The notes beneath the pieces were generated by a model. That model searched no databases. It had not been told where the DNA came from and was given only the letters and a program-made list of their open reading frames with translations. This document shows, piece after piece, positions 50,186 to 58,365 of a stretch of DNA of 64,000 bases. Both the position numbers and the translations under genes were made by a program. Every line of letters begins with the position of its first letter. Position 1 is the stretch's first letter. The stretch is from Pseudonocardiaceae bacterium YIM PH 21723 (GTDB taxonomy: Bacteria; Actinomycetota; Actinomycetes; Mycobacteriales; Pseudonocardiaceae), in assembly GCA_003600225.1 (NCBI GenBank), contig QZFT01000034.1, positions 1 to 64,000 on the forward strand. Reading direction: 5' to 3'.

Positions 50186-50493
50186 GCCGCCACCCCGCCC
50201 TCGAACTCGACCTGGCCGCCGGCCAACCGGCGCGGCAGGTGCCGCAGCACCGCCCGCTCGCCGCGGCGCGTGGCCCGGCGAGCGCTACTGGGGTCGGTGT
50301 AGGAGTGCCTGACGCGCTCCCGCTCAGTACTGCCCTGCGCATCCAGCTCCCGCTCGATCTGCACGAGCAGGTCGAGCACGGGTTCCAGCTCTGCGGCCAT
50401 CTCGTCCTCCCAAAAACCGTCGATCACATCGGGGTCTGTCAGCGCCTCGACCAGGTCGGCCAAGGCGCGATCGGTAATGCGTTCGGCCTGCAT
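50182..50493 (-). CDS. Hypothetical protein, first gene of the AICE operon
   Basis: 103 residues; acidic helical N-terminus (RALADLVEALTDPDVIDGFWEDEMAAELEPVLDLLV is its core) and basic C-terminus. AAGGAG before the ATG at 50493. ATGA overlap with whiB. No family recognised. Confidence 0.65.
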   Translation of the reverse strand: MQAERITDRALADLVEALTDPDVIDGFWEDEMAAELEPVLDLLVQIERELDAQGSTERERVRHSYTDPSSARRATRRGERAVLRHLPRRLAGGQVEFEGGVAA

Positions 50494-50973
50494 GGAACTC
50501 CTTGCTGAGGGCTGGCCACGTGCCAGCCGATGACGAAACTGAAGGCCCGACGCCGGCCCGCCCGGACAAGTCGACGGGCGGGGCAGGCTCGGGATCGGCG
50601 CCCGATCGGACGCGGGTGACAGCCTTCTGAACCCGCTATCCCCTGCGGCCGGCCACAAATCGGCCGGAACGCACAGGCATCACAGGGCAGGCGTGCCCTT
50701 GCTGTGTTGCTTCTGGAGTTATCTGCGATTCGCCAAACACGCGTTGACGTCGGGGTTTCGCCGCCCGGAGGGGGCGGTCCGCACCGGCACAGACCGGCAG
50801 CTACTACGAGGGCTAGGACCCCGATCCAGCAGCCTGGGAGGCGTCCGGGCTGACGACCGGACAACTTCCAGAACGCTGAATCTGAATGAGTTAGTTTTTT
50901 GTAGCTCAGTCAGTATGGCGATCTGTCGCAAGTTGTCAACCCCTGAAGTACGGCAGACGAGTACGATCTAGGG
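50494..50973. other. Divergent control region of the AICE
   Basis: 480 bp without a supported gene. Holds several GC-rich inverted repeats (for example CCGCCC-GGAG-GGGGCGG near 50761), an A/T-rich patch near 50880-50940, and the GntR promoter at its right end. AGTACG occurs twice, 13 bp apart (50947, 50960), close to that promoter. Confidence 0.55.
50962..50967 (+). promoter_or_regulatory. Probable -10 box of a leaderless gntR-like gene
   Basis: TACGAT (TANNNT) lies 6 nt before the GTG at 50974. No ribosome site is present, so the mRNA is likely leaderless. AGTACG repeats overlap the box and could mediate autoregulation. Confidence 0.5.
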
Positions 50974-51366
50974 GTGACTGAAGAACAGCTGGCAAGCGAC
51001 GTTGAGCGTCTCGATCGACACGAGCTGGCGGAGGCGCTGAAGAGCGACATTGAGAAGGGCAAGAAATACGCGCCGGAAAGCAAGCTGCCGGGCAATCGCG
51101 AACTCGCGAGGCTCCTCGGCGGCTCGTCCAACACCGTTGGTGCATCGCTGCGAATACTCGCCGCGCAGGGCTACGTGGACGTTCGAGGCAAAAGCGGTAC
51201 TTACGTACGCGCTCAGAAAGATTGGGGCCAGACTCAGCCGTACTGGTCGGTGCGAACCGAACTCGAAGAAGCGCGGGACGAGCTGCGCCAGGCGAAAAAA
51301 GCCGTGGTCGCCGCTGAGCGAGCAGTCGCAAATGCGCTGAGCCGTCTGCCTGCGGAGGACGCTTGA
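50974..51366 (+). CDS. GntR-family regulator of the AICE
   Basis: 130 residues. Winged helix of GntR type (ALKSDIEKGKKYAPESKLPGNRELARLLGGSSNTVGASLRILAAQGYVDVRGKSGTYV in outline), then a C-terminal coiled coil (ELEEARDELRQAKKAVVAAERAV) instead of a ligand domain. Similar in place and type to KorSA of pSAM2, which represses transfer and replication genes. Divergent from the big operon, fitting a repressor. Confidence 0.85.
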   Translation: MTEEQLASDVERLDRHELAEALKSDIEKGKKYAPESKLPGNRELARLLGGSSNTVGASLRILAAQGYVDVRGKSGTYVRAQKDWGQTQPYWSVRTELEEARDELRQAKKAVVAAERAVANALSRLPAEDA

Positions 51367-51521
51367 TGTGTTTCGCATAACTCAACAATCAGGCCGGCCA
51401 GGGGTGTTTCGGCAGCTGACGACTACCTGACTCCGGATGACTCGTCATGCAAGTCAGGGTTGATTTGTGCAGGTCAGAACGACATGGTGGACTAGGTAAC
51501 CGACGATCTGGGGTGTTGGCG

Positions 51522-52628
51522 ATGACACGTCTACGCGATGTGCGTGATCAGCTCGGGTGGAAGAAGGCCCGCGCGATGCGTGAGTTCCGCGCGGCGGCGA
51601 CCAGGAGACGGCAGCAAATTCCTGCCGAGGCTGCGCTGGCTCGCATGTGGGCTTACTGGGAGAACGGCGGCCGGCGAGTCAGCGATCCGCTGTATCAGGA
51701 GATCTTCTGCGAGATCTACAACCAGACGCCGGACCGATTGGGGTTCGTCGGCGATGAGACGCCGCCCCTAAGGCTGCCTGAGCTGGGGGATCGATTGCGT
51801 GTCTCCTCTGTGGACAGTTCAACGGTCGAGCTGCTAGAGGCCCAGACACACCTCTATCGACAGCTCGACCGGCAGCTAGGCACGGCTCGCCTCCTCCCCC
51901 AGACAGAAGGCCATGTGGCGCAGCTGGAAGACATCCTGCGGTACTCGCTGCCCGGTCCACGGCGACCCGGCGTAGCCATGGCGCTGGCAGAAGCCGCGGC
52001 GCTCGCCGGTTGGCAAGCGCTCGACCTCGGAGACGTCGACCGCGCTTGGCGCCTGCATGAGATCGCGAAGGCAGGAGCGCGTGAAGGGGAGAATCCCGCA
52101 GTCCTGGCGCACGTCACCGCGCAGCAGGCCAACGTGCTGCTGGACGTCGGCCGCGAAGAAGAAGCGCTGGAACTTATCCAGTACGCCCACAAGCACGACG
52201 AAAGCCGCTTGCCGGCGTTGCTGCGCACGTGGCTGTTGGCAGCCGAAAGTGAAGCTAGAGCAGCGATGGGGGATGAGCTCGGCGCCAGGCAAGTCATGGA
52301 CCGGGCCGCTGATCTACTCCCGGATGACGCGATTGACCCGGAACTGCCGTTCCTGTGGCTGGCGCCGGCGCACCTCGTTCGGTGGCGTGGCTCCAACCTT
52401 GCGCGGCTTGGCATGCCGGAGGCCGTTGAGGACCTATCCAGAGCGCTTGGTGCTGCTGGGGAGTCGATCCGAGCTGAGACCGGTCTACGTGCAGATCTCG
52501 CGATTGCCTTTGCCGCGCAGGGGGATATGACCCAAGCGCGAGTTCACGCGAACCGAGCTGCCGAGCTGGCTAGCAAAGGTGGCTCAGCTCGGCAGCGCGC
52601 GAGGCTCGCAAATCTACTTCGCAGCTGA
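51522..52628 (+). CDS. HTH-TPR regulator of the AICE
   Basis: 368 residues. N-terminal XRE-like helices (RLRDVRDQLGWKKARAMREF...ARMWAYWENGGRRVSDPLY) and then TPR-like helical repeats to the end (LAEAAALAGWQALDLGDVDRAWRLHEIAK; AVLAHVTAQQANVLLDVGREEEALELI). Common in actinomycete elements next to Nudix genes; may sense a signal peptide or partner. ATG at 51522 with GGGGTG upstream; overlaps the convergent Nudix gene by 15 bp. Confidence 0.75.
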   Translation: MTRLRDVRDQLGWKKARAMREFRAAATRRRQQIPAEAALARMWAYWENGGRRVSDPLYQEIFCEIYNQTPDRLGFVGDETPPLRLPELGDRLRVSSVDSSTVELLEAQTHLYRQLDRQLGTARLLPQTEGHVAQLEDILRYSLPGPRRPGVAMALAEAAALAGWQALDLGDVDRAWRLHEIAKAGAREGENPAVLAHVTAQQANVLLDVGREEEALELIQYAHKHDESRLPALLRTWLLAAESEARAAMGDELGARQVMDRAADLLPDDAIDPELPFLWLAPAHLVRWRGSNLARLGMPEAVEDLSRALGAAGESIRAETGLRADLAIAFAAQGDMTQARVHANRAAELASKGGSARQRARLANLLRS

Positions 52629-53213
52629 ACTCCCGCTGATGGCCAGCATGTACAGCAGCCCGACCAGGGCGCCCGAGTTGACGACCAAGCCTTCGCCGAT
52701 CAGCTTGGTCACGGCGGCCAACGACACCCACTGGAAGCGACCTTCGTTGAATTCTGTCGGGTCGCCGACCAGTTCAGCGCCACGAGCCAGGTACACATGG
52801 TGAGGGTTGCGGACCATGCCGACGTTGGGTTCATAAGTCACCAGATGCTCGATTGACCTGGGACGATAGCCGGTCTCTTCCTCAACTTCCCGCGCTGCCG
52901 TTTCCGCAGGTGTCTCCCCTTCATCTAGCAACCCCCCGGGCAGTTCCCAGTTCCACACGTCGGGGGCGAACCGGTGGCGGTAGCTCATTAGAACGTGCTC
53001 GCCGGCGTCATCGAGTACTACCGTGATAGCGGCTGGCGGCAGCCAGACCACATGATGGTCAAATCGCTCCCCAGACGGCACGGAGATGTCAGCCATGCTG
53101 ACTTTGACCCACTCGTTGTCGTAGATCGGCCGCTCGCTGTGAACCACCCACCGGTCGGCATCATCCTGTTGTGCTGTCATACCCCGACCGTAGTCCGTAC
53201 GTTGCGTGGTCAT
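52614..53213 (-). CDS. Nudix hydrolase of the AICE
   Basis: 199 residues. Nudix box GGLLDEGETPAETAAREVEEETG at about 93-115, preceded by WNWELP, as in ADP-ribose pyrophosphatase-like members. In pSAM2 the Nudix protein Pif prevents redundant transfer between donors; this may be its counterpart. ATG at 53213 with GGGGAAGGGG upstream. Confidence 0.85.
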   Translation of the reverse strand: MTTQRTDYGRGMTAQQDDADRWVVHSERPIYDNEWVKVSMADISVPSGERFDHHVVWLPPAAITVVLDDAGEHVLMSYRHRFAPDVWNWELPGGLLDEGETPAETAAREVEEETGYRPRSIEHLVTYEPNVGMVRNPHHVYLARGAELVGDPTEFNEGRFQWVSLAAVTKLIGEGLVVNSGALVGLLYMLAISGSSAAK

Positions 53214-53286
53214 GATCGATCCCCTTCCCCGCAGTTCGAGACACCACATAAGAGGCGGGACCCAGCGCAGTGACACGGGCTAGAGG

Positions 53287-53313
53287 CTGCGCTGGCGCCA
53301 AGCGCCAGCGCAG
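53287..53313 (-). terminator. Hairpin after the lipoprotein gene
   Basis: An 11-bp perfect stem (CTGCGCTGGCG and complement) with 5-nt loop, 7 bp past the lipoprotein stop. Confidence 0.75.
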
Positions 53314-53319
53314 ACCACT

Positions 53320-53727
53320 TTATGGAGTCGCAGTGACGTTGCTGGGAGTGGGAGACGGCGAGATCTCTCTCGTCTTAATTTCCCGAGGCTTTCCAGAGGT
53401 ACAGCTATCCGCAAAGTAGGTCTTGGACAGATTGGTCCACTCGATGCTGCTCCTGCCGTCGCCATCCTCAGATGGGGCACCGTCAGGAACGAACACGTTG
53501 TAGTGCTTTTCGCAGGTTTCCCTGTTGGGGTCCTTGTTCTCATTGATTAGAACGAAGTGAGCATCGGCGCCTTTATTAGCCACGTCCCGCAGATGCTCGT
53601 ATTTTTTCTCCACGGGCAACTTCGCACAACTGCTGGCCAACAGGCACGTCACAATCATGGCTGCGACCGAAAAAAGGATCTTTCGCACGACTGCGGACAG
53701 TAGCGCGGACTGCCTATACTGGGACAT
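53320..53727 (-). CDS. Small lipoprotein of the AICE
   Basis: 135 residues from the ATG; a GTG at 53688 gives a cleaner lipoprotein signal (basic RK, ILFSVAAMIVTCLLASSC) and has a TACTGT box 8 nt upstream, so it may be the true leaderless start. The mature part has two further Cys and no known domain. Lower GC than average. Could mediate surface exclusion; no direct evidence. Confidence 0.65.
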   Translation of the reverse strand: MSQYRQSALLSAVVRKILFSVAAMIVTCLLASSCAKLPVEKKYEHLRDVANKGADAHFVLINENKDPNRETCEKHYNVFVPDGAPSEDGDGRSSIEWTNLSKTYFADSCTSGKPREIKTREISPSPTPSNVTATP

Positions 53728-53830
53728 AGTTCTGGCGCACGCTGGCACATCGTGCACTCATTTGCAGTAGTCGAACCCCGGTTGCAGGGAGATCCCGGAG
53801 CGGCGACCAGAGCCAGGGCGGGGAGCCTGC

Positions 53831-54136
53831 TTACTTTCCGTCTTTATCCAACACCGCAGTCAGCAGGGCTGTGACTTGAGAGAGACCTGCGTGCAGCTTC
53901 TCGAACCCGTCTCGCGCCTGGTCCTGGTGCTCGCGCAGCTGCTGCCCTTGCTCGATCTGCGTCTCGCGTAGCGCATTAAGCACAGCGGTATGGGCGGCCA
54001 AGGCCTTACTGAATTCCGATACATCACGGTCTGCGGCGCCGGCCAGCACCCGAGCAGCCGCGGCGTCTTGGCGGACACCGGCGAGCTGCCGCTCTACAGC
54101 CGATATACGGGCTTCAAGTTCTTCCAGGCTGGCCAT
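53831..54136 (-). CDS. Coiled-coil protein next to the right repeat cluster
   Basis: 101 residues. A single long coiled coil (SLEELEARISAVERQLAGVRQDAAAARVLA and LRETQIEQGQQLREHQDQARDGFEKL). TACGCT 6 nt before the ATG suggests a leaderless start. The upstream region is the AAACCCGC cluster. No family recognised. Confidence 0.6.
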   Translation of the reverse strand: MASLEELEARISAVERQLAGVRQDAAAARVLAGAADRDVSEFSKALAAHTAVLNALRETQIEQGQQLREHQDQARDGFEKLHAGLSQVTALLTAVLDKDGK

Positions 54137-54698
54137 GAATGCAGCGTAGCCGTCCACTTCCGGGCGGAGCCAGGTGATGGACCACCATGCACGAGGAAGA
54201 CATGCCCCCCTACCCGCGCGGCTAGTAGGGCATGCCCTTGCCCCGGCCGACGGCATCTGCGGGTTTGGGTGCGGGTTTCAAACCCGCAGATCCGGCTAAA
54301 CCCGCAACTAAACCCGCACCCTGTTTCCGCAGTTCAAACACTCTAAGGGTGATCGTTTGCGGGTTTGCGGGTTTGATTTCGACTCTGAGAAAATCCAAAA
54401 CACTCTCTGCTTGTACCTCCGCGCGACCTTCTGGCGGGGAACGCCGCTCCCACGGCGCTTCAGCAGCCCGGACTCCGCCGAACGGCAGCCGCACCGCCGA
54501 GCTAGGCCTGCGCGCGTTCTCCACGCCAGCGACGATTTCAGCGCCTTCTGAGAGCGCCGCTGGCGGCCGGGAGGACCAGGGCTGGGGTGTGGGTACCCCT
54601 CAAAACGCAGCGGCCAAATCCGGGCCAATCGGCAAATACCCGGCAGAATGCCCTCCTGCTTGCGCATTTTCGCAGGTCACGGCTAGTTTGCCGATTCC
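54137..54698. other. Right end of the AICE, non-coding
   Basis: About 560 bp. Contains the right AAACCCGC cluster, then an A/T-richer stretch near 54374-54420, then GC-rich DNA up to attR. No supported gene. With 38824-39042 it is a candidate for origin and transfer sites. Confidence 0.6.
54259..54374. repeat. AAACCCGC repeat cluster, right
   Basis: Seven exact copies: direct at 54280, 54298 and 54310; inverted at 54259, 54271, 54359 and 54367. The last two are in tandem, and 54271/54280 form the same palindrome as the left cluster. A 13-bp context TGCGGGTTTGGGT is also shared with the left cluster. Confidence 0.85.
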
Positions 54699-54742
54699 AT
54701 TCAAAACCCGTCCAGTGTCAGTTCGAGTCTGACCGGGGGCAC
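54699..54742. repeat. attR: 44-bp direct repeat
   Basis: Exact copy of the tRNA 3' half at 37074-37117. The base after it is G, not C, so the original tRNA 3' end had no encoded CCA at this position. Confidence 0.95.
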
Positions 54743-56592
54743 GTCGAGGATTCACACAAGCCGGGCTCCCCGGCCTGTGTGGATCCTTTTTCTTTGGCCA
54801 CCTTGATCATCTCTTCCTCCATCTCCTGGAGTGCGAACACTCCTGAACTGGGCAAAGTCACCGTCAGGGTCGCTTCGTTGGTCTCGTAATGGACCTGCAC
54901 GGTCAGGTTCGTCAGGGTGAACAGCCGGTCCAGCACCTCAGCGGGGGCGCGGTCCAGGTTCAGCGCCAAATGCGGCAGTGCGTCGAGCAACTGAGCGGCA
55001 TCTGGATGCGGCCCATCCGGCTCTGCGGCCTCCTGCCGGTCAAGCTCGGCGAGCAACGCCACCTTCGTGTCGCACTCCTCCTGCAGGTCGTTGTATCGCT
55101 TCCGGGCAGCCTTCGCGAAGGCATCCTCCGATTCACCCGCCATGGCTTGATTCAGCAGGTTCTCCTGCGATCGGCCGAGCTCGGTCAGCCGGCGCTGAAC
55201 CTTGTCCCGCTCCTGGCCGCGCGCGTGTTCCGCAGTGCGGTCGACCTTCCGGAGATCGTTCTCATACAGAGTTCGCCGGTCGGCACCGAACAGCCGTTGC
55301 GCGAAGAACGTGTTCACCGCCTCCGCGAGCACATCTTCGCGGAGATACACCGTGTTCGGGTGACCCTGGTGCTTGTCCGGTCGGCCGCGGTTGTTATCCG
55401 CCGGATAGCAGCGATAGTAGGTGTTTCCGTGGTTGGCGTTGCCGCACATGAGCCGCCCGCAGTCACAGACGATGCGGCGACGGAACAGGTAGGTCCGCTT
55501 CGTGTGCGACCCCTTCCTAGGACCAGAACCGTCCCGGGATCCGCGCTTCTTATCGCTACCGGAGTTGATCTCGTCGAACATCCACTTCGAGATCAACGGT
55601 TCATGGGCGGGCTCGTTCGACCACACCCATTTCTCACGGGGGTTGACCTTGCCGCTGCGACTGCGGCGCGCTCGCCGGTTGTACACCTGATATCCGGTGT
55701 ATTTCGGGTTCCGCAGGATCTCCAGCACACTGGACCGTGACCAGGCACCCCTGGAGCGCCCCGGCGAGACAGGTGGCGGGTAGCGCTCCTTGTCGGCGTT
55801 GAGCCGGTCCGCGATCGTGTCAGCGCCCAGGCGCTCGTGGTAGCGCCAATTGGCGATCAACGTGACAGTCTCGGCTTGGACGCCGTCCGGTTCGAGCCGG
55901 GTCTTGGTGAGTCCACGCTCGGCCTTCGCCGGGTTCGGGTGCTTGATCTTCTTGGCCTTGTAGCCGTGGCACGGCTTGCCGATGTTGTAGCCCTCTCGGA
56001 CATGTGTACACAGTCCGCCCCAGGACAGCTCCAGCATGTTGAGGACTTCGTACTCGGCGACGGACTGGTTGATCCGTCGCTGCAGGATCTGCTGAGCCCT
56101 GCCGCCGGAGATCATGATCGGCTCATTGGCTGCGAAGACCGGGACTTCGGCCTGGTCCAGCTCTCGCTCGACACTCAATGTCTCGTACATCTTGCGGGCG
56201 ATGCGGGACATCGACTCGCAGATCACCACATCGAACCGGCGGTCCGGACGCTTCGCCTCGCTGAGCAGGTCGGCGATGCCGCCATCTCGCGGGATCGGGA
56301 TGTCGAAGCGCTCGTAGTCGGACTTCTTGCCACGCTGATCCAGCTCCAGCCGGCCGGACTCCACGTCGAAGAAGTGCGCAACGATCACCCAGCTGTCCGG
56401 CAGCGCTCCCTTGCCCCGCTTGAGCTGGCGGGTCAGTGACTGACGCGGATCCTGGCGGTCCTCGGTAGAGGTCCGGCCGACAAAGGCGACCCGGACCTCC
56501 TTCCCCAGCAATGCCATGGGCATGCCGAAAGGCGAGACCTCCAGGTCGCTCAACTGCCGCGTCCCGGTCCACGGATTCACCGCCACACTCAC
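54718..56592 (-). CDS. Large serine recombinase
   Basis: 624 residues. Resolvase domain with the nucleophile in VAFVGRTSTEDRQDPRQSL, ICESMSRIARK, a recombinase domain (GYKAKKIKHPNPA; SVLEILRNPKYTGYQVYNRR), a zinc ribbon (CDCGRLMCGN...YRCYP) and a coiled coil. GTG at 56592 overlaps the previous stop. The last codons (from about QAGEPGL to the stop) are the antisense of the tRNA terminator and attR, so the tail is chimeric. Probably the integrase of the second element. Confidence 0.9.
   Translation of the reverse strand: MSVAVNPWTGTRQLSDLEVSPFGMPMALLGKEVRVAFVGRTSTEDRQDPRQSLTRQLKRGKGALPDSWVIVAHFFDVESGRLELDQRGKKSDYERFDIPIPRDGGIADLLSEAKRPDRRFDVVICESMSRIARKMYETLSVERELDQAEVPVFAANEPIMISGGRAQQILQRRINQSVAEYEVLNMLELSWGGLCTHVREGYNIGKPCHGYKAKKIKHPNPAKAERGLTKTRLEPDGVQAETVTLIANWRYHERLGADTIADRLNADKERYPPPVSPGRSRGAWSRSSVLEILRNPKYTGYQVYNRRARRSRSGKVNPREKWVWSNEPAHEPLISKWMFDEINSGSDKKRGSRDGSGPRKGSHTKRTYLFRRRIVCDCGRLMCGNANHGNTYYRCYPADNNRGRPDKHQGHPNTVYLREDVLAEAVNTFFAQRLFGADRRTLYENDLRKVDRTAEHARGQERDKVQRRLTELGRSQENLLNQAMAGESEDAFAKAARKRYNDLQEECDTKVALLAELDRQEAAEPDGPHPDAAQLLDALPHLALNLDRAPAEVLDRLFTLTNLTVQVHYETNEATLTVTLPSSGVFALQEMEEEMIKVAKEKGSTQAGEPGLCESSTCPRSDSN
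54748..54795 (+). terminator. Displaced tRNA terminator
   Basis: An 18-bp stem (54748-54765 with 54769-54786, two mismatches), 3-nt loop, then TTTTTCTTT on the plus strand. It directly follows the tRNA remnant in attR, so it was the tRNA gene's own terminator before the AICE moved in. It lies inside the recombinase ORF, in antisense. Confidence 0.75.
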
Positions 56593-56783
56593 GAACTCCG
56601 CCCTTCGTCTTCTGCCCGATCTTGATGCGCCCACGCGAGCAGATCCCACAGCACCTCGATCAACTCACCCGTGAGCCACTCCCCTGCCGAGTCGGATGCC
56701 TGCTTGACCTCCACGTCGACCCGCCAGGTCGCGCGAGCCGATGAAGCGGAGCTCTCCTGCCTCAGCGGATCAGTCGGACTCAT
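56589..56783 (-). CDS. Small hypothetical protein coupled to the serine recombinase
   Basis: 64 residues, acidic helix (EWLTGELIEVLWDLLAWAHQDRAEDEG). GTGA overlap with the recombinase. May be a directionality factor or leader; no family recognised. Confidence 0.55.
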   Translation of the reverse strand: MSPTDPLRQESSASSARATWRVDVEVKQASDSAGEWLTGELIEVLWDLLAWAHQDRAEDEGRSS

Positions 56784-56971
56784 CAGACAGCCGATCTACA
56801 ATTAAGGTATCACCGTGGTTTCCTAGGTAACACCTAATTTTAACGGCAATACCGAGACGGGTTAACGAAGGACGGCGAGACACACGAGCGCAGGAAGTCC
56901 TGAGTCGGACTCCAGTCAGGAACAATCTCTGAACAGTCCGACTCGAGTCACGTTCCGGGAGGTCGCCGTCC

Positions 56972-57217
56972 ATGCATGTCGAGTGGAGACTCCGCATGGC
57001 CGCGGCAGAACGTGACGTGTGGACCGGCGCACAGCTGCAACGCCTGCTCGCCGAGCGAGCCGGGCTCTCCCTATCCTCGGCATCGATCTCGGCGCTGATG
57101 ACCAAGCAACCCAACGAGGTCAAGTTGCGGACCCTGTCCGCACTTTGCATCGCGCTCGACTGCACCCCTGGCGATCTCCTGGTGCTGTCCCCGGAAACGC
57201 CTGAGGTCCATGACTGA
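56972..57217 (+). CDS. Cro/CI-type HTH regulator
   Basis: 81 residues; one HTH (WTGAQLQRLLAERAGLSLSSASISALMTKQPNEVKLRTLSALCIAL) in the YozG-like form, where HTH covers nearly the whole protein. Divergent from the recombinase genes, so it may regulate them. Confidence 0.85.
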   Translation: MHVEWRLRMAAAERDVWTGAQLQRLLAERAGLSLSSASISALMTKQPNEVKLRTLSALCIALDCTPGDLLVLSPETPEVHD

Positions 57218-57258
57218 GAAAACGGTCGTCCAGTAGGTCTGAGGTAGGCGGCCACGGC

Positions 57259-57501
57259 TCACCTACCGAGGATCTGCACGTCAACGCGGACGTTTTCACA
57301 GGCCGCTCGGACAAGTCGATGCAGATGGAGTCCGACTGCCCCCGGCAGAGTCGAACTGCAGACTCTCCGGGTCCGACGACGGCTGGTCGGTTCGAAGGCG
57401 CCGATGTGCCAGCCGATCAAGTGCGGGCAGCGGTAGGCGCGCAGGACAGCAGGCAGGCGGAGGTATGTCCGGGTTCGGCACCACGGGCAGATGAGACGCA
57501 T
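57259..57501 (-). CDS. Small zinc-ribbon-like protein
   Basis: 80 residues starting MRLICPWCRTR, with CPWC and a later Cys-Pro-His. The end (ENVRVDVQILGR) resembles the end of the next protein (ENIRTDLLIFGR), also at DNA level, as if a gene end had been duplicated. ATG 7 bp after the previous stop. Weak call. Confidence 0.4.
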   Translation of the reverse strand: MRLICPWCRTRTYLRLPAVLRAYRCPHLIGWHIGAFEPTSRRRTRRVCSSTLPGAVGLHLHRLVRAACENVRVDVQILGR

Positions 57502-57505
57502 CGGG

Positions 57506-58048
57506 TCACCGACCAAAGATCAGCAGGTCAGTGCGGATGTTCTCGCAAGTAGTTCGGACTCGTCGCTGAGGCCTGAGTCCGACCCCCTGAGCAGCACGGA
57601 CTATGGAGTCCAACCCGGATTGTGCGCAGACCGCCAGGACTCCGTCGGCGCGGAGGTGATCGCTCCACTGCCGGTAAGGAGCGACATCTGACGTGTGCCA
57701 GGTAATCGGTAGTTCCGCGACGATCACCGCTGCCGCGGAGTGCGGCGCGACCGGCGGCAGTCCGAGAGTGCCGGTCGGTTCGTGGAGTGAGTTGAGGTGA
57801 TCGATTGCCGCGTGGCGGCCGGCGCAGTCCACGACGGCGGCTATGCGTGCGGCGTCCAGGCCCGAGACCAGTACGACGTCGCCCGGTGCCGAGTGTTCGG
57901 TGAGGATTCGGGTGATGAGGGCACGCGATATGCCGTGTGCCAGGGGCGGGATTCCGCTGTTCTCCTGGGGCTTCCGGTTAAAGCGCCACAGGGTTCGGCC
58001 GGTGTTGTTCATGGCGGTACGCGCTCCGGGCGCACCTTGCTCTGACAT
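57506..58048 (-). CDS. Methyltransferase-fold-like protein of the second element
   Basis: 180 residues. Alternating strands and helices (DVVLVSGLDAARIAAVV; AAAVIVAELPITW; DHLRADGVLAVCAQ; RTDLLIFGR) fit a class I methyltransferase-like Rossmann fold, but no clear SAM motif I is present. An ATG at 58012 is an alternative start. Function unknown. Confidence 0.6.
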   Translation of the reverse strand: MSEQGAPGARTAMNNTGRTLWRFNRKPQENSGIPPLAHGISRALITRILTEHSAPGDVVLVSGLDAARIAAVVDCAGRHAAIDHLNSLHEPTGTLGLPPVAPHSAAAVIVAELPITWHTSDVAPYRQWSDHLRADGVLAVCAQSGLDSIVRAAQGVGLRPQRRVRTTCENIRTDLLIFGR

Positions 58049-58365
58049 CTACCAAATAGGCCGCCAGACCTGGCAAATCGATAAAAGGCCAGTTCAGAAG
58101 CCTGCACCCATGCCGCCTAATGGGTGAAAGAGGCGAAGGTGATCTAGCCCTTCGGGCGCCAGGGGTCCAATACCCGGTCCCTCTCACAGCTCACTAACAG
58201 TGCCTCGAAATCCGCATATCTCGCTTGGATGAGCGATTCCGGTCGTTGGTGCGCACATTCGCTCACAAGATCGCGGTGTGCGTGAGTTGTGAGCGGTCGG
58301 GTTCTTGCTTATGGCGTCGTTGCTGGATGGCCGCTGGTTCGGCCTTCATGCAGGAGGTGCCAGCG
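58049..58365. other. Divergent intergenic region of the second element
   Basis: 317 bp. Contains promoters for the flanking divergent genes and no supported gene. The frame open from 58225 lacks a ribosome site until 58366. Confidence 0.5.

Larger units (their letters stand above)
37118..54698. mobile_element. AICE integrated in a tRNA gene, about 17.6 kb
   Basis: Bounded by 44-bp att repeats. Carries tyrosine integrase and excisionase next to attL, a Prim-Pol plus AAA+ helicase-like replication pair, a DnaN-like clamp, a cytosine methyltransferase, TraB (FtsK-like dsDNA translocase), an Spd-like protein, a WhiB, GntR and TPR regulators and a Nudix protein. This gene set defines an actinomycete integrative and conjugative element. 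Nothing looks broken, so it may be active. Confidence 0.93.

Noticed and set aside
38915-54374. CRISPR array made of the AAACCCGC repeats
   Set aside because: Repeats are only 8 bp, occur in both orientations and have irregular spacing; no cas genes.
54308-54667. 119-residue minus-strand ORF at the AICE right end
   Set aside because: Runs through the AAACCCGC repeats, has no ribosome site and has no protein-like pattern.
54718-56592. Serine recombinase as the integrase of the 17.6-kb element
   Set aside because: The element has its own tyrosine Int and Xis beside attL, and long tRNA repeats are typical of tyrosine integrases; the serine gene lies outside attR.
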